DNA of 64,000 nt from Enterobacter sp. RIT418 (GCF_003057745.1 NZ_QBJD02000009.1:62001-126000); one strand, 5' to 3'; shown: positions 29,835-40,901, counted from the first letter of the stretch. The notes: generated by a model not told the origin, from the letters alone. Translations and numbers: made by a program.

Positions 29835-30974
29835 TTAGTACAGAGAGTGGGTGTTGCTTTCAATGTCTTCTTTCGTGATACGACCGAACATTTTCCAGTA
29901 ACACCAGGCGGTGTACAGCAGGATAATCGGTACGAACACGCAAGCAACATACGTCATCAGGTTCAGCGTCAGCTGGCTGGAGGTTGCATCCCACATGGTC
30001 AGGCTAGCGTTCATCATGGTGCTGGACGGCATCACGAATGGGAACATCGCAATACCCGCAGTCAGGATGATGCATGCCAGGGTCAGTGAAGAGAACACGA
30101 ACGCCAGCGCGCCTTTTTCCAGACGCGAGGTCAGCACGGTCAGCAGCGGCAGCAGTACGCCCAGAGCCGGGATAGCCCACAGCGCAGGGGTATTGTTAAA
30201 GTTCACCAGCCATGCTCCCGCCTGACGCGCGACTTCTTTGGTCAGCGGGTTAGACGGCGCAGCATGATTGATAGCAGAGGTCACCACGTAGCCATCAATA
30301 CCGTACATCACCCAAACGCCGCCCAGTGCGAAGCAGACCAGCGTCACCAGTGCAGCAACCTGCGCGGTTGCGCGGGAGCGCAGGTGCAGTTCGCCCACGG
30401 TACGCATTTGCAGGTAGGTCGCACCCTGAGTGATGATCATCGCCACGCTCACCACGCCCGCCAGCAGGCCAAACGGGTTCAGCAGCTGGAAGAAGTTACC
30501 GGTGTAATAAAGACGCATGTACTCATCAACGTTGAACGGCACGCCCTGCAGCAGGTTACCGAACGCCACGCCAATCACCAGCGGTGGTACGAAGCTACCG
30601 ATGAAGATGCCCCAGTCCCACATGTTGCGCCAGCGGGTGTCTTCAATCTTGGAGCGGTAGTCAAAGCCCACCGGACGGAAGAATAAAGACGCCAGCACCA
30701 GAATCATCGCCACGTAGAAACCGGAAAACGCAGCCGCGTAGACCATCGGCCAGGCCGCGAAAAGCGCGCCGCCTGCGGTGATCAGCCACACCTGGTTACC
30801 GTCCCAGTGCGGGGCGATGGAGTTAATCATGATTCGACGCTCGGTGTCATTACGACCGAGGAAACGGGTGAGCATACCCACCCCCATGTCGAAACCGTCT
30901 GTGACCGCAAAACCGATCAGCAGGACACCGATCAGCAGCCACCAGATAAAACGCAATACTTCATAATCGATCAT
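29835..30974 (-). CDS. cydB: cytochrome bd-I ubiquinol oxidase subunit II CydB
   Basis: Second large subunit of the high-affinity bd oxidase. 379 residues with eight to nine membrane helices; N-terminal MIDYEVLRFIWWLLIGVLL and GFDMGVGML are typical. The E. coli length is matched exactly. It follows cydA by 15 bp. Confidence 0.97.
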   Translation of the reverse strand: MIDYEVLRFIWWLLIGVLLIGFAVTDGFDMGVGMLTRFLGRNDTERRIMINSIAPHWDGNQVWLITAGGALFAAWPMVYAAAFSGFYVAMILVLASLFFRPVGFDYRSKIEDTRWRNMWDWGIFIGSFVPPLVIGVAFGNLLQGVPFNVDEYMRLYYTGNFFQLLNPFGLLAGVVSVAMIITQGATYLQMRTVGELHLRSRATAQVAALVTLVCFALGGVWVMYGIDGYVVTSAINHAAPSNPLTKEVARQAGAWLVNFNNTPALWAIPALGVLLPLLTVLTSRLEKGALAFVFSSLTLACIILTAGIAMFPFVMPSSTMMNASLTMWDATSSQLTLNLMTYVACVFVPIILLYTAWCYWKMFGRITKEDIESNTHSLY

Positions 30975-30989
30975 TTGATGACTCCTGTC

Positions 30990-32558
30990 TTAGCGTGCCG
31001 GCTGAGTAGTCGCAGTAGACTGCTCGTAGTGGTAGCGACCGGTTTTCAGGCTGCTTGGGCCAAGGCGCGCGAACTTGAACATCAGGAACAGTTCAGCCAC
31101 CAGGAACAGGGTGTACAGACCACAGATCAGCAGCATAGAGAAGATCAGATCGCCTGCCGTCAGGGAGGAGTTCGCTACCGCGGTTGGCAGCACCTCACCA
31201 ATTGCCCACGGTTGACGTCCGTATTCCGCCACAAACCAGCCGGACTCGATAGCAATCCACGGCAGCGGAATACCGTACAGCGCGGTGCGCAGCAGCCATT
31301 TCTTCTCGCCGATACGGTTACGAATGACGGACCAGAAGGAGGCAGCAATAATCAGCAGCATAATGATGCCGCAGCCAACCATGATGCGGAACGCAAAGTA
31401 CAGCGGCGCCACGCGCGGAATGGAGTCTTTGGTAGCCATCTGAATCTGCGCTTCCGTTGCGTCAGAGACGTTCGGGGTATAGCGTTTCAGCAGCAGACCG
31501 TAGCCCAGGTCTTTCTTCACGTCGTTGAATTGATCGCGAATGCCCTGATCGGTGGAACCCGCACGCAGCTGCTCAAGCAGCGAGTACGCTTTCATACCGT
31601 TACGGATACGCTCTTCGTGCTGAACCATCAGCTCTTTCAGACCCGTAACCTGCTTATCAACAGAACGCGTCGCGATGATGCCCAGCGCGTAAGGGATCTG
31701 AATCGCAAAGCGGTTTTCCTGCGCATCCTGGTCCGGAACGCCGAACAGGGTGAACGCAGCCGGAGCCGGTTGGGTCTCCCACTCTGCTTCAATCGCGGCC
31801 AGCTTGGTTTTCTGCACGTCGCCCATTTCGTAACCGGATTCATCACCCAGAACAATAACAGAGAGAATCGCGGCCATACCGAAGCTTGCGGCAATGGCGA
31901 AAGAACGTTTAGCGAAGGCGAAGTCACGACCGCGCAGCATGTAGTAGGAACTGATGCCCAGAACGAACATCGCGCCGCAGACATAGCCAGATGCCACGGT
32001 GTGAACGAATTTAACCTGTGCAACCGGGTTCAGCACCAGCTCGGCAAAGCTGACCATCTCCATACGCATGGTTTCGAAGTTGAAATCAGAGGCGATGGGG
32101 TTCTGCATCCAGCCGTTTGCCACCAGAATCCACAGCGCGGACAGGTTAGAGCCTAATGCGACCAGCCAGGTTACCGCCATATGCTGGACTTTGCCCAGAC
32201 GGTCCCAGCCGAAGAAGAACAGACCTACAAAGGTGGATTCGAGGAAGAAGGCCATCAGACCTTCAATGGCCAGCGGCGCACCGAAGATATCCCCCACGTA
32301 ATGGGAATAGTAAGACCAGTTAGTCCCGAACTGGAACTCCATGGTCAAACCGGTTGCCACACCCAGCGCAAAGTTGATACCAAACAACTTGCCCCAGAAC
32401 TTGGTCATATCTTTATAAATCTGTTTGCCTGAGAGGACGTACACCGTTTCCATGATGGCCAGCAGGAACGCCATACCCAGCGTCAGCGGCACAAACAGGA
32501 AGTGGTACATCGCGGTCAAGGCAAACTGTAAGCGCGACAGTTCGACTACGTCTAACAT
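30990..32558 (-). CDS. cydA: cytochrome bd-I ubiquinol oxidase subunit I CydA
   Basis: Carries haems b558, b595 and d and the quinol site; reduces O2 to water at low oxygen tension without pumping protons. 522 residues as in E. coli. Visible: [19 protein letters not shown] with the axial His19, [16 protein letters not shown], the [13 protein letters not shown] motif near the C-terminus and a long Q-loop with [10 protein letters not shown]. First gene of cydABX-ybgE, with an FNR site 335 bp upstream. Confidence 0.97.
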   Translation of the reverse strand: MLDVVELSRLQFALTAMYHFLFVPLTLGMAFLLAIMETVYVLSGKQIYKDMTKFWGKLFGINFALGVATGLTMEFQFGTNWSYYSHYVGDIFGAPLAIEGLMAFFLESTFVGLFFFGWDRLGKVQHMAVTWLVALGSNLSALWILVANGWMQNPIASDFNFETMRMEMVSFAELVLNPVAQVKFVHTVASGYVCGAMFVLGISSYYMLRGRDFAFAKRSFAIAASFGMAAILSVIVLGDESGYEMGDVQKTKLAAIEAEWETQPAPAAFTLFGVPDQDAQENRFAIQIPYALGIIATRSVDKQVTGLKELMVQHEERIRNGMKAYSLLEQLRAGSTDQGIRDQFNDVKKDLGYGLLLKRYTPNVSDATEAQIQMATKDSIPRVAPLYFAFRIMVGCGIIMLLIIAASFWSVIRNRIGEKKWLLRTALYGIPLPWIAIESGWFVAEYGRQPWAIGEVLPTAVANSSLTAGDLIFSMLLICGLYTLFLVAELFLMFKFARLGPSSLKTGRYHYEQSTATTQPAR

Positions 32559-33188
32559 TATGACTCCTTGCTCATCGCATGAAGACTCCGAGAGTGAACC
32601 CCGTTACAGAGATCCACACGCATGCCCCAATACAAATTATTCGCATCCTTATCGCCGTATTTAGCCTGAGGGAGGATAAAAACAATCACGACAGGTTACA
32701 AATAGGTTAATAAAAAACTCAAATTGATCCCGTAAATATAATACGCTGCAAAACCCTTACAATAAACAGGTTTTTATTGAATCACATTTACGTTTTTCGA
32801 CGGTGATCAATTTATAGCAAAATTGCCACTTTTCGGCCATTTTGATCGGGAACAATTTAGCGCTTTTCATCACCTTTTTCCAAGGATTAAACTTTGATTT
32901 AAATCAAAAACAAACCCCTGTGTTAACCATGTTTAATTGAGGTGAGAATGGTAAAAACCATGTTAATAATATGTTCATGTCCGGGTGCGTTTGGTTATGG
33001 AAGACAAAAAAAAATATAAACAGAAGTGATTTTAATTAACGCGAGGGGAAACAGCTTTGCAATGCAGGGTCAACAATAAAGCATAGTTCAGCCAGATTAT
33101 TTTTCCATAAGCTCTCTGCCCCTTAGAAATTACATTCAATTTACCTTCACAACCCCAAAAATTAACACACCTCGGTAACTATTGCGTC
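32559..33188. other. long AT-rich region upstream of cydA
   Basis: About 630 bp without a credible gene between the cydA start and the mngB terminator. It holds a perfect FNR palindrome (32894-32907) and several A/T tracts, as expected for the multi-promoter cyd control region regulated by ArcA and FNR. I see no intact small ORF with a ribosome site or a clear intrinsic terminator for an RNA gene. Confidence 0.6.
32894..32907. promoter_or_regulatory. FNR box upstream of cydA
   Basis: TTGATTTAAATCAA is a perfect TTGAT-N4-ATCAA FNR palindrome. FNR represses cyd under full anaerobiosis in E. coli, which fits this location. Confidence 0.8.
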
Positions 33189-33217
33189 AAAAAGGCCGCT
33201 CACGCTGCGGCCTTTTT
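33189..33217 (-). terminator. terminator of mngAB
   Basis: AAAAAGGCCGC (33189-33199), loop TCACGCT, GCGGCCTTTTT (33207-33217), twelve bases past the mngB stop; separates mng from cyd. Confidence 0.88.
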
Positions 33218-33228
33218 CAGCAGTGTTT

Positions 33229-35859
33229 TCAAACGATAAGAATGCTAAAGGTGCGTGACTGCCCCGGCCGGAAAATCCCGATGATGCCCTCTTCTTTACC
33301 CTGCTCTAACAACCGTTCATTCATGTCCGTTTCGCAGCACCGCTTCACGTTCAGATTCACGGATAACGTTGCGTCTGATGGGGTAGACGAGGACGGGTTG
33401 AACAGACGAAGTATAAGTTCATCACGATCTTCAGCCTTTTTGAGGGTACTGAGCACACAGCCCGTTGGCGAAAGCGCCAATAAGCTGTAACTTTCCGGCG
33501 TGGTAAACGATGATCGGTTCAGCTTCATTGCGTCCCAGGGGATCTTGTTATAACACTGCACGGGCGTTAGCCACGATTTGGCCTGCTGCGCGACCCCCGC
33601 GTTTTCCGGCGTACCGCTAAAGCTGAAGAGACTAAAACGACAGCGTAACGAACCATGCACCTGAGAGTCAGGTACGGGCATTTTAATTCCTGACGGTCTG
33701 CCTGGACGCAACAGCAAATCTTCTTTGCCGAGTAGCCCCACGCCACGTAGCAAGGTTACGGCAAATGCTTTTTTATCCTCACCTACCACTTCAAATTCGC
33801 GCAGTCCCTCGGTAAACAGCGCCAGCCCGTTTCGTTTTTCCTGCAGAACGGCATAGTTGAGCAAATTCCAGACGGGAACGGGCGCTTCTTTCCAGCCCTC
33901 CTGCTGCCAGTCTTGCATTGCAGCATCCTGCACCGGGCGAGTGAGGGTGCCAAACTGTGTATCCGCTAACACGTCCTGGGTCGTAAATGGCGTGGGGATC
34001 AGCACGCGAACGCGGTGGTCGTCAGCCTGATTATCCAGACAAACCGCCACGTCAATACGTCTGCTGTTGCGGCTAAGCGTGATTTCAAACTCAGCGCTGA
34101 GAGAACCTTTCCGCTGACGCGCCGCACGTTCGGCCAGATTAGCCGGAACAGCGAGACGATGGCGGATTACCGCCCTGCTCTGCCAGCCTTCATGCGTTAC
34201 CTCAACCTGATGCTCGCCCTGGGCTGAAGTGAGTCTCCACTCTTCCCGGGAAGGTGAGTAGTCATACTCATCGCCATCATCCGAACTCTCTTCGATTTCC
34301 AGTACGCGGTCATAAATAAGCCCGGTTTCTTTATCGCGCAGGCGCAGCGTACCGTCGTCGTTTAAATCAATTTGCCAGAAGGCATTTTCGAGTAAGGATG
34401 TTGTGTTTTTCACCGGTGCGCATTGCTTCCCGGCAACGTTGGGTTCGATAAATAGCGTACAGTAGCCCATCGACGGCAGGATCTGACTGAGCTGAATGTC
34501 AAACTCCATAAATGGTTCGTAATTGCCGTAATGAACGATCTGCCGATCAATAAGGCCAGGATCAAGTTCGCGCGCGCCGCGAATAAAATAGGGGATCTCG
34601 TTGCCTTTATCATCCCGCAGACGGAACTGGCTGGCGCGCAGTCGAATCGTGGTGTTCATCACCTCTTCACGCGGCCAGGGCATCAGGTTGAACATCACCA
34701 GCTTATCAGCATCGCTTTGCGGCATGTTGTCGACAATCTTGCGCATGTAGAAACGCACCAGGTTGTCTGCCATGTCTTCAGCCAGTGCGAAGCGGGAGAC
34801 AATCTCACGATGCACCTTATCGCTGCAGCAGCAGCCGATGCTGTCGTGAGCGTGGTTTTTGAGGATCTCTTTCCACATTTTCTCCAGCAGACCGTGGTGA
34901 TAATCGAAGCCCAGCGTCCAGGCCAGCGTCGCCAGCGGCTCAAGAATATTGACAATTTTATTCTCAATACGCGCATGGGCGATTTTAATATCCATGCGCG
35001 TGGAGCCGATTGTCCGATGGACGCGCATGTATTTCCCGTCGATGAACTCCCCTTTTAAGGTCGCCAGTTCATCGCGGTGCGCGTCGATGTGGTCAAACAC
35101 CTCTTCAAAACGGCTCATCACAAACTGACGCTGGGGATAGATTTCACGAAGCTTGTCCATCACCGCGAAAATGTTCTGCTGCAGCGGCATTTGATCGTGG
35201 CCGTTGGGCAGCAAGATCTCTTGGGTTACAGAGGCGCGTTCCAGAACCTCGAAGTAGCTGTCGAGCCGTTTTCTCAGCCCCGCTTCGTCCTCCGGTAAGT
35301 ACTTACCAATCGCGTAGCCCAGCGGTAGGACCTGCGCCGTCACTTCGCTGCCGTCCTGGCTCTGCCAGAGAAATTCCGTTTTATCGGTTCCGTGTCGTTC
35401 CGAGCAGCCGCGCCAGAACATCGTACGGGTAATGCCAAACCCGTTATAGATATGCGGAAGCTGGCCGGACATACCAAACGAATCCGGCAGATAGCCAATC
35501 TTCATCGGCTCGCCGAACGCCATGCAGTCACGCATACCGTACATAAGGTTGCGAACGATCGACTCCCCGCTAACGATGGTGGTATCGGTCTGGGTATACC
35601 ATGGGCCGATAATCAGTTTGCCCCGCTCAACAAGCGCCTTCACCCGCTCGCGGTTTTCAGGCACGACGGCAAAATAATCCTCCAGCACCGCCGTCTGCCC
35701 ATCAAGGACGTAATATTTATACTCGTCGTCCTGCTCCAGGCGGGTCAGGATCTCTTCCATATTATTGACCAGAAGAATACGCGACTCTTCGGTGGTGAAG
35801 TACCACTCACGGTCCCAGTGCATATGCGGCGTGATATGAACGCGAGATACAGCTTTCAT
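33229..35859 (-). CDS. mngB: alpha-mannosidase MngB (2-O-6-phosphomannosyl-D-glycerate hydrolase)
   Basis: Cleaves imported 6-phosphomannosyl-glycerate to mannose-6-phosphate and glycerate. GH38 family; 876 residues. The Zn site [10 protein letters not shown] (His12, Asp16 region), the nucleophile in [12 protein letters not shown] (Asp126) and [10 protein letters not shown] are intact. Of two nearby ATGs the one at 35859 (MKAVSRVHI) has AGGA at proper distance. It lies 19 bp downstream of mngA in the same operon. Confidence 0.95.
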   Translation of the reverse strand: MKAVSRVHITPHMHWDREWYFTTEESRILLVNNMEEILTRLEQDDEYKYYVLDGQTAVLEDYFAVVPENRERVKALVERGKLIIGPWYTQTDTTIVSGESIVRNLMYGMRDCMAFGEPMKIGYLPDSFGMSGQLPHIYNGFGITRTMFWRGCSERHGTDKTEFLWQSQDGSEVTAQVLPLGYAIGKYLPEDEAGLRKRLDSYFEVLERASVTQEILLPNGHDQMPLQQNIFAVMDKLREIYPQRQFVMSRFEEVFDHIDAHRDELATLKGEFIDGKYMRVHRTIGSTRMDIKIAHARIENKIVNILEPLATLAWTLGFDYHHGLLEKMWKEILKNHAHDSIGCCCSDKVHREIVSRFALAEDMADNLVRFYMRKIVDNMPQSDADKLVMFNLMPWPREEVMNTTIRLRASQFRLRDDKGNEIPYFIRGARELDPGLIDRQIVHYGNYEPFMEFDIQLSQILPSMGYCTLFIEPNVAGKQCAPVKNTTSLLENAFWQIDLNDDGTLRLRDKETGLIYDRVLEIEESSDDGDEYDYSPSREEWRLTSAQGEHQVEVTHEGWQSRAVIRHRLAVPANLAERAARQRKGSLSAEFEITLSRNSRRIDVAVCLDNQADDHRVRVLIPTPFTTQDVLADTQFGTLTRPVQDAAMQDWQQEGWKEAPVPVWNLLNYAVLQEKRNGLALFTEGLREFEVVGEDKKAFAVTLLRGVGLLGKEDLLLRPGRPSGIKMPVPDSQVHGSLRCRFSLFSFSGTPENAGVAQQAKSWLTPVQCYNKIPWDAMKLNRSSFTTPESYSLLALSPTGCVLSTLKKAEDRDELILRLFNPSSSTPSDATLSVNLNVKRCCETDMNERLLEQGKEEGIIGIFRPGQSRTFSILIV

Positions 35860-35878
35860 CTTCATTTCCTGTGTGAGT

Positions 35879-37795
35879 TTACGGTAAGGCGTCTTCAGTG
35901 ACGTACGTGCCTTTTTTTACCGCCTGACGTCGCCAGAGCAGCAGAACAAACGTGGAAATAGCAGCCCCCAACAGCGCCGCGCCAAACCAGCCGGCCGCCG
36001 CAACCACCCCGCTCAGTCCAGCGTCGTGAAGTAAGAAGAGCGAGAAAATACCTGCCCCAGGGGTAGAGAGCCCGATCCCCATCGCGCCAACGATCGCGCC
36101 GGTTACCATGGAGCCGAGGACAAATGAGCCAATCACGCGGAGAGGATCTTCAATCGCCATCGGAATCGCCCCTTCGGTAATCCCCGCAAGCCCGAGCAGC
36201 CACGTCGATTTTCCGGTTTCAATTTCAAAGGGTTTAAACAGTCCCGGAGCCAGCATCGTTGACGCCGTCACGGTAAAGGCCGAGACCATTTTGACGGAGG
36301 CAAAGATGGCATAGGGACCGTAGACGCCGTTCGCCATTGCCCCCAAACAGAATGCATAAGAGGCTTTGTTGACCGGCCCGCCCAAATCGAATGAGCACAT
36401 AAAGCCGAGGATCGCCCCCAGGAGCAGCGCATTCGCACCGGACAGACCATTAAGCCAGACGGTGAGCGTGTTATTAAGCCAGGCCACCGGTTCGCCGATC
36501 ACAAACAGCATCAGGCTTCCCGCCCCCAGCACGCCAATGACCGGATAGAGGTAAAAAGTCAAAAAGCCGTTATAGCGGCTACTCAGGCGGATGTGATTTT
36601 TCACCCAGCGCATCAGGTAACCCGCGACCAGGCCGCCCACGATAGCCCCCAGAAAACCGGAGCCGATCATATTGGCAGCCAGTCCGGCCGCAAACCCCGG
36701 CGTCAGCGCGGGTTTATCCGCCAGCGAGTAAGCGGTATAGGCTGCCAGAACGGGCACCATCAGAATGCCGAGCATGCCGCCGCCAAGCTTGCGGTACATC
36801 CACAGCCACGAGTATTCCTGGTCAAACAAGTGCTGTAGACCCAGGATTTGCGCCAGCAATACCGACACGGCCAGCACCGTACCGCCGGCGACAATCAGCG
36901 GTACCGCAAAGGAGATCCCGCTAAGGAGTGCCTGTTTGAGCTCACTTTTTACGCCCTTTTTCGTTTCGGTATCGACGTACTCATGACCCGCATCGGATGA
37001 AGGCTGTAGCGCCAGCGCGCGCTCAATTAACGCTTCAGCATGGCGCAGAGGCTCCGCAACGGGGACGGAAACCGCGGGGATCCCCTGAAAACGCTCTCGC
37101 TCTTTAATCGCCACGTCTGCGGCAAAAATGCACGCATTCGCCTCCTTCAACTGCTGCGCAGTGATGCGCCCCTCAATGCCGTTGGCCCCCTGTTTTTCGA
37201 CCACCACGTTGACGCCCAGCCTGCGCCCCGCTTTTTCGAGGTATTCCGCCGCCATATAGGTATGGGCAATCCCGGCCGGGCAGGCGGTAACGCAAACGAT
37301 CGTCGGGGCATTCACCGCAACGGCGGCCTCTTGTGCTTCAGGGGTCGCTTCCAGGGCAGCAAGCACATCTTCCGCCGTGGTAGCTGCCATCACGCGCGCC
37401 CGGAGATCGTCATCCGCCAGGCGAGACGTCAGTTCCGTCAGCACCTGAATATGTGTCGAGCCCGCTTCAGCAGGAGGAATGGCGAGAAGAAAAATCAGCT
37501 CAACCTCTTCCGGTCCGTCCACGCCTTCCCACTCCAGCGGTTCGGACAGTGTTGCTACGGCGAAAGCCGCTTCTTTCACCACGGCTGATTTGCAGTGGGG
37601 GACCGCCAGCCCTTCGCCCAGCGCCGTCGGGCCAAGCGATTCCCGATGGAAAACTTCCGCCAGAAAAGCGTCGGAGTCAGCTATTTTGCCCAGCTTTACC
37701 AGCCGCACCATCAGCTGACGGATTGCCTCATCCCGGCAGGTAAACTGCGCCCGAACGCTAACAGCGCGCGGATCGGTCAGGTTCCTCAGGTTCAT
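35879..37795 (-). CDS. mngA: PTS 2-O-alpha-mannosyl-D-glycerate transporter MngA (EIIABC)
   Basis: Imports and phosphorylates 2-O-alpha-mannosyl-D-glycerate. Fructose-type PTS protein of 638 residues: EIIA (about 1-145, phospho-His in [10 protein letters not shown]), EIIB (about 163-260, Cys in [17 protein letters not shown]) and an EIIC domain with eight or more membrane helices (about 285-620). The ATG at 37795 has GAGG in place; a GTG four codons upstream is possible. The His is followed by Cys here, where I recall Gly in E. coli. Confidence 0.95.
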   Translation of the reverse strand: MNLRNLTDPRAVSVRAQFTCRDEAIRQLMVRLVKLGKIADSDAFLAEVFHRESLGPTALGEGLAVPHCKSAVVKEAAFAVATLSEPLEWEGVDGPEEVELIFLLAIPPAEAGSTHIQVLTELTSRLADDDLRARVMAATTAEDVLAALEATPEAQEAAVAVNAPTIVCVTACPAGIAHTYMAAEYLEKAGRRLGVNVVVEKQGANGIEGRITAQQLKEANACIFAADVAIKERERFQGIPAVSVPVAEPLRHAEALIERALALQPSSDAGHEYVDTETKKGVKSELKQALLSGISFAVPLIVAGGTVLAVSVLLAQILGLQHLFDQEYSWLWMYRKLGGGMLGILMVPVLAAYTAYSLADKPALTPGFAAGLAANMIGSGFLGAIVGGLVAGYLMRWVKNHIRLSSRYNGFLTFYLYPVIGVLGAGSLMLFVIGEPVAWLNNTLTVWLNGLSGANALLLGAILGFMCSFDLGGPVNKASYAFCLGAMANGVYGPYAIFASVKMVSAFTVTASTMLAPGLFKPFEIETGKSTWLLGLAGITEGAIPMAIEDPLRVIGSFVLGSMVTGAIVGAMGIGLSTPGAGIFSLFLLHDAGLSGVVAAAGWFGAALLGAAISTFVLLLWRRQAVKKGTYVTEDALP

Positions 37796-37857
37796 AGAGA
37801 TCCTCACATCTCGATCGTTATTGTCTGGAGAGGAGTGTGGCAGAAGCAGTAATACAT

Positions 37858-37879
37858 TTATGTGATCATTTTCACTAAC
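37858..37879. promoter_or_regulatory. CRP site in the mngR-mngA control region
   Basis: TGTGATCATTTTCACT matches TGTGA-N6-TCACA with one mismatch; 63 bp upstream of mngA. Catabolite activation of a PTS sugar operon is expected. Confidence 0.7.
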
Positions 37880-37885
37880 AACAAA

Positions 37886-37915
37886 ATTTGTATTCTATTT
37901 GTATTATTTACAAAT
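37886..37915. promoter_or_regulatory. probable MngR operator
   Basis: Perfect inverted repeat ATTTGTA (37897-37903), TTATT, TACAAAT (37909-37915), preceded by a direct repeat of ATTTGTATT exactly 11 bp upstream (37886-37894), i.e. one helical turn. It lies between the divergent mngA and mngR starts and is the best candidate for repression of both. Confidence 0.7.
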
Positions 37916-37966
37916 CATTAGTGGAATGCATAATTCTTTGAAAAGGTATTATTCAGGCACCCTAAA

Positions 37967-38683
37967 ATGGCCAACAAACCGATGTACCGGCAGATTGCCG
38001 ATGCGTTCCGCGAGAAAATCAACGCTGGAGAATTAAAACCCGGTGACGCGCTACCAACCGAGTCCTGCCTTCAGGAAACGTTCAACGTTAGCCGCGTCAC
38101 CGTCCGGCAGGCTCTGAAACTGCTGGCTGATGAAGGGATCATCGAAAGTATTCAGGGCAGCGGATCGTATGTAAAAGAGGAACGCGTTAATTACGACATC
38201 TACCAGCTCACCGGCTTTTACGAAAAACTGGTTGACCGAAACGTCGATACGCACAGCGATGTCAAAACCTTTGAAGTGGTGAAAGCCGATACAAGGCTCG
38301 CGGCTATACTGGCTATTAATCCGGAAGATAAGGTCTGGCACATCAAGCGCGTACGCTTCATTAAGCAAAAGCCGGTAAATCTGGAAGAGACATGGATGCC
38401 GCTGGCAATGTTCCCTGACCTCACCTGGGGCGTGATGGAAAAGTCGAAATACCATTACGTTGAACAGATCAAAAAGATGGTTATCGATCGCAGCGAGCAG
38501 GAGCTGGTGCCGATTATGCCATCGGAAGAGGCGATCGCCGCGATGTCGCTCGATCCGGCTAAACCGATCCTGGAAAAAGTTTCTCGCGGTTACCTGAAGG
38601 ACGGTCGGATATTTGAATATAGCCGCAACGTGTTTAACACCGACGATTACAAGTTCACGCTCGTCGCCAAACGCAGACAATAA
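37967..38683 (+). CDS. mngR: mannosylglycerate operon repressor MngR (GntR/UTRA)
   Basis: Represses mngAB; formerly FarR, also reported to respond to fatty acids. 238 residues: N-terminal GntR winged helix (about 5-72, LPTESCLQETFNVSRVTVRQAL) and a UTRA domain (about 90-235, ending FNTDDYKFTLVAKRR). Divergent from mngA across a 171-bp region with CRP and palindromic sites. Its stop lies against the terminator of the opposing suc operon. Confidence 0.93.
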   Translation: MANKPMYRQIADAFREKINAGELKPGDALPTESCLQETFNVSRVTVRQALKLLADEGIIESIQGSGSYVKEERVNYDIYQLTGFYEKLVDRNVDTHSDVKTFEVVKADTRLAAILAINPEDKVWHIKRVRFIKQKPVNLEETWMPLAMFPDLTWGVMEKSKYHYVEQIKKMVIDRSEQELVPIMPSEEAIAAMSLDPAKPILEKVSRGYLKDGRIFEYSRNVFNTDDYKFTLVAKRRQ

Positions 38684-38707
38684 AAAAAGGCCGCTTTTTC
38701 AGCGGCC
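38682..38707 (-). terminator. terminator of sdhCDAB-sucABCD
   Basis: On the minus strand GGCCGCT, loop GAAAA, AGCGGCC, then seven T residues. It begins inside the convergent mngR stop codon. Confidence 0.88.
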
Positions 38708-38770
38708 AACCATGTCGAAACGGACATTTTTATACTGCAACGCTCCCCTTTCGGGGAGCAGAGAGGACTT
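38682..38770 (-). ncRNA. sdhX: candidate SdhX (RybD) 3'UTR small RNA
   Basis: In E. coli a roughly 100-nt RNA, SdhX, is processed from the 3' end of the sdh-suc transcript and acts with Hfq, for example on ackA. Here the region from the sucD stop to the terminator holds three stem-loops in order: GCTCCCC/GGGGAGC (38742-38759), ATGTC/GACAT (38712-38727) and the terminator stem. Position and organisation fit, but the exact ends and the seed are not confirmed. Confidence 0.55.
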
Positions 38771-39638
38771 ACTTAATGATGGATTTCAGTGCTTCGCCGA
38801 TGTCCGCCAGGCTGCGTACGGTCTTCACGCCTGCGGCTTCCAGCGCTGCGAATTTCTCATCAGCCGTACCCTTACCGCCTGCGATGATCGCGCCAGCGTG
38901 GCCCATACGCTTGCCTTTCGGCGCGGTCACGCCCGCGATGTAGCCCACAACCGGCTTGGTCACGTGCTCTTTGATGTAGGCAGCGGCTTCTTCTTCCGCG
39001 CTTCCGCCGATCTCACCGATCATCACGATCGCTTCGGTCTGCGGATCTTCCTGGAACAGCTTCAGGATATCGATGAAGTTAGAGCCAGGGATCGGGTCAC
39101 CGCCGATGCCCACGCAGGTGGACTGGCCGAAGCCGTAATCGGTGGTCTGCTTAACCGCTTCATAGGTCAGGGTACCAGAGCGGGAAACGATGCCCACTTT
39201 GCCCGGCTTGTGAATGTGGCCCGGCATGATGCCGATTTTGCACTCACCCGGGGTGATCACGCCCGGGCAGTTCGGGCCAATCATGCGCACGCCCGCTTCG
39301 TCCAGCTTGACCTTCACGGTCAGCATATCCAGCGTAGGGATACCTTCGGTGATGGTGATGATGAGCTTAATGCCCGCGTCAATCGCTTCCAGAATGGAGT
39401 CTTTACAGAACGGAGCCGGAACGTAGATCACGGTCGCGGTTGCGCCGGTCGCTTCGACCGCTTCACGCACGGTGTTGAACACCGGCAGGCCCAGGTGCGT
39501 GGTGCCGCCTTTACCTGGCGTCACGCCGCCAACCATCTGCGTACCGTAGGCAATCGCCTGTTCGGAGTGGAAAGTCCCCTGGCTACCGGTGAAGCCCTGG
39601 CAGATAACCTTGGTATCTTTATTAATTAAAACGGACAT
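38769..39638 (-). CDS. sucD: succinyl-CoA synthetase alpha subunit SucD
   Basis: Alpha subunit of the ADP/GDP-forming succinyl-CoA ligase. 289 residues: CoA-binding Rossmann domain with [20 protein letters not shown] (about 13-32), and the phosphorylated His in [18 protein letters not shown] (near 246). Start shares one base with the sucC stop (TAATG). Last gene of the sdh-suc operon. Confidence 0.97.
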   Translation of the reverse strand: MSVLINKDTKVICQGFTGSQGTFHSEQAIAYGTQMVGGVTPGKGGTTHLGLPVFNTVREAVEATGATATVIYVPAPFCKDSILEAIDAGIKLIITITEGIPTLDMLTVKVKLDEAGVRMIGPNCPGVITPGECKIGIMPGHIHKPGKVGIVSRSGTLTYEAVKQTTDYGFGQSTCVGIGGDPIPGSNFIDILKLFQEDPQTEAIVMIGEIGGSAEEEAAAYIKEHVTKPVVGYIAGVTAPKGKRMGHAGAIIAGGKGTADEKFAALEAAGVKTVRSLADIGEALKSIIK

Positions 39639-40804
39639 TATTTCCCCTCCACTGCGGCAACAACCTGCTGAGCTGCATCCGTCAGACTTTTCGCTGCAAT
39701 AATATTCAGGCCGCTGTCAGCCAGTTTTTTCGCGCCGAGTTCAGCGTTGTTCCCTTCCAGACGGACAACCACCGGCACATTCACGCCCACTTCTTCTACC
39801 GCGCCGATGATACCGTCGGCAATCAGGTCGCAGCGGACGATGCCGCCGAAGATGTTCACCAGAACGGCCTTCACGTTGTCGTCAGAGAGGATAATTTTGA
39901 ACGCTTCGGTCACGCGCTCTTTGGTTGCGCCACCGCCCACGTCGAGGAAGTTTGCCGGTTCACCGCCGTGCAGCTTAACGATGTCCATGGTGCCCATTGC
40001 CAGGCCCGCGCCGTTAACCATGCAGCCGATGTTGCCGTCCAGCGCCACGTAGTTCAGCTCCCACTGTGCCGCCTGCGCTTCACGCGGATCTTCCTGAGAC
40101 TGATCGCGCATTTCACGCAGATCCGCCTGGCGGAACAGCGCGTTGCCGTCAGCGCCCAGCTTGCCGTCGAGGCAGATCAGGTCGCCCTGGGTAGTGATAA
40201 CCAGCGGGTTAATCTCGATCAGCGCCAGATCGCGCTCAAGGAAAATGGTCGCCAGGCCCATGAAAATCTTGGTGAACTGCTGCACCAGCTTGCCTTCCAG
40301 ACCCAGCTTGAACGCCAGCTCGCGACCCTGGTAAGGCATTGGGCCCGCCAGCGGATCGATCGCCACTTTGTGGATCAGGTGCGGGGTTTCTTCCGCCACT
40401 TTCTCGATTTCCACGCCGCCTTCGGTAGACGCCATGAACACCACGCGGCGGGAGCTACGGTCAACAACCGCGCCCAGATACAGTTCTTTTGCGATGTCGG
40501 TCGCCGCTTCAACCAGGATCTGGTTTACCGGCTGGCCGTTCGCATCCGTTTGATACGTCACCAGGCGCTTGCCGAGCCAATGTTCAGCGAACGCGCGGAT
40601 CTCTTCTTTGCTCTTAACAACCTTCACACCGCCCGCTTTACCGCGACCGCCAGCGTGAACCTGACATTTAACTACCCACGGGCCAGCGCCAATTTTAGAA
40701 GCGGCTTCTTCTGCTTCACGCGGAGTAGTACAGGCATAACCCACCGGCGCCGGTAAGCCATACCGGGCAAACAGCTGTTTGGCCTGATATTCATGTAAGT
40801 TCAT
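39638..40804 (-). CDS. sucC: succinyl-CoA synthetase beta subunit SucC
   Basis: Beta subunit, with the ATP-grasp nucleotide site (about 1-235, [20 protein letters not shown]) and a CoA-ligase domain ([38 protein letters not shown]). 388 residues. Separated from sucB by 97 bp that contain a strong hairpin; AAGGATGGATAG precedes the ATG. Confidence 0.97.
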   Translation of the reverse strand: MNLHEYQAKQLFARYGLPAPVGYACTTPREAEEAASKIGAGPWVVKCQVHAGGRGKAGGVKVVKSKEEIRAFAEHWLGKRLVTYQTDANGQPVNQILVEAATDIAKELYLGAVVDRSSRRVVFMASTEGGVEIEKVAEETPHLIHKVAIDPLAGPMPYQGRELAFKLGLEGKLVQQFTKIFMGLATIFLERDLALIEINPLVITTQGDLICLDGKLGADGNALFRQADLREMRDQSQEDPREAQAAQWELNYVALDGNIGCMVNGAGLAMGTMDIVKLHGGEPANFLDVGGGATKERVTEAFKIILSDDNVKAVLVNIFGGIVRCDLIADGIIGAVEEVGVNVPVVVRLEGNNAELGAKKLADSGLNIIAAKSLTDAAQQVVAAVEGK

Positions 40805-40843
40805 GTGTTCTATCCATCCTTCAGGGTAATCGTTATCTTTAAA

Positions 40844-40880
40844 CCTGCAGGCCGGCGCGGTCTGTGTGCCGGCCTGCAGG
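40844..40880 (-). other. 13-bp perfect hairpin between sucB and sucC
   Basis: Arms CCTGCAGGCCGGC (40844-40856) and GCCGGCCTGCAGG (40868-40880), loop 11 bases. On the transcript it lies 21 bases after the sucB stop and is followed by UUUAAAG, a short U stretch. It could act as a partial terminator or block 3' exonucleases. Confidence 0.75.
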
Positions 40881-40901
40881 GCAGGTGACGCTAAAAAACT
40901 A

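Noticed and set aside
30807..32156. 449-codon plus-strand ORF opposite cydA and cydB
   Set aside because: Antisense to two full-length conserved genes; composition rich in Arg, Gln and His with no domain.
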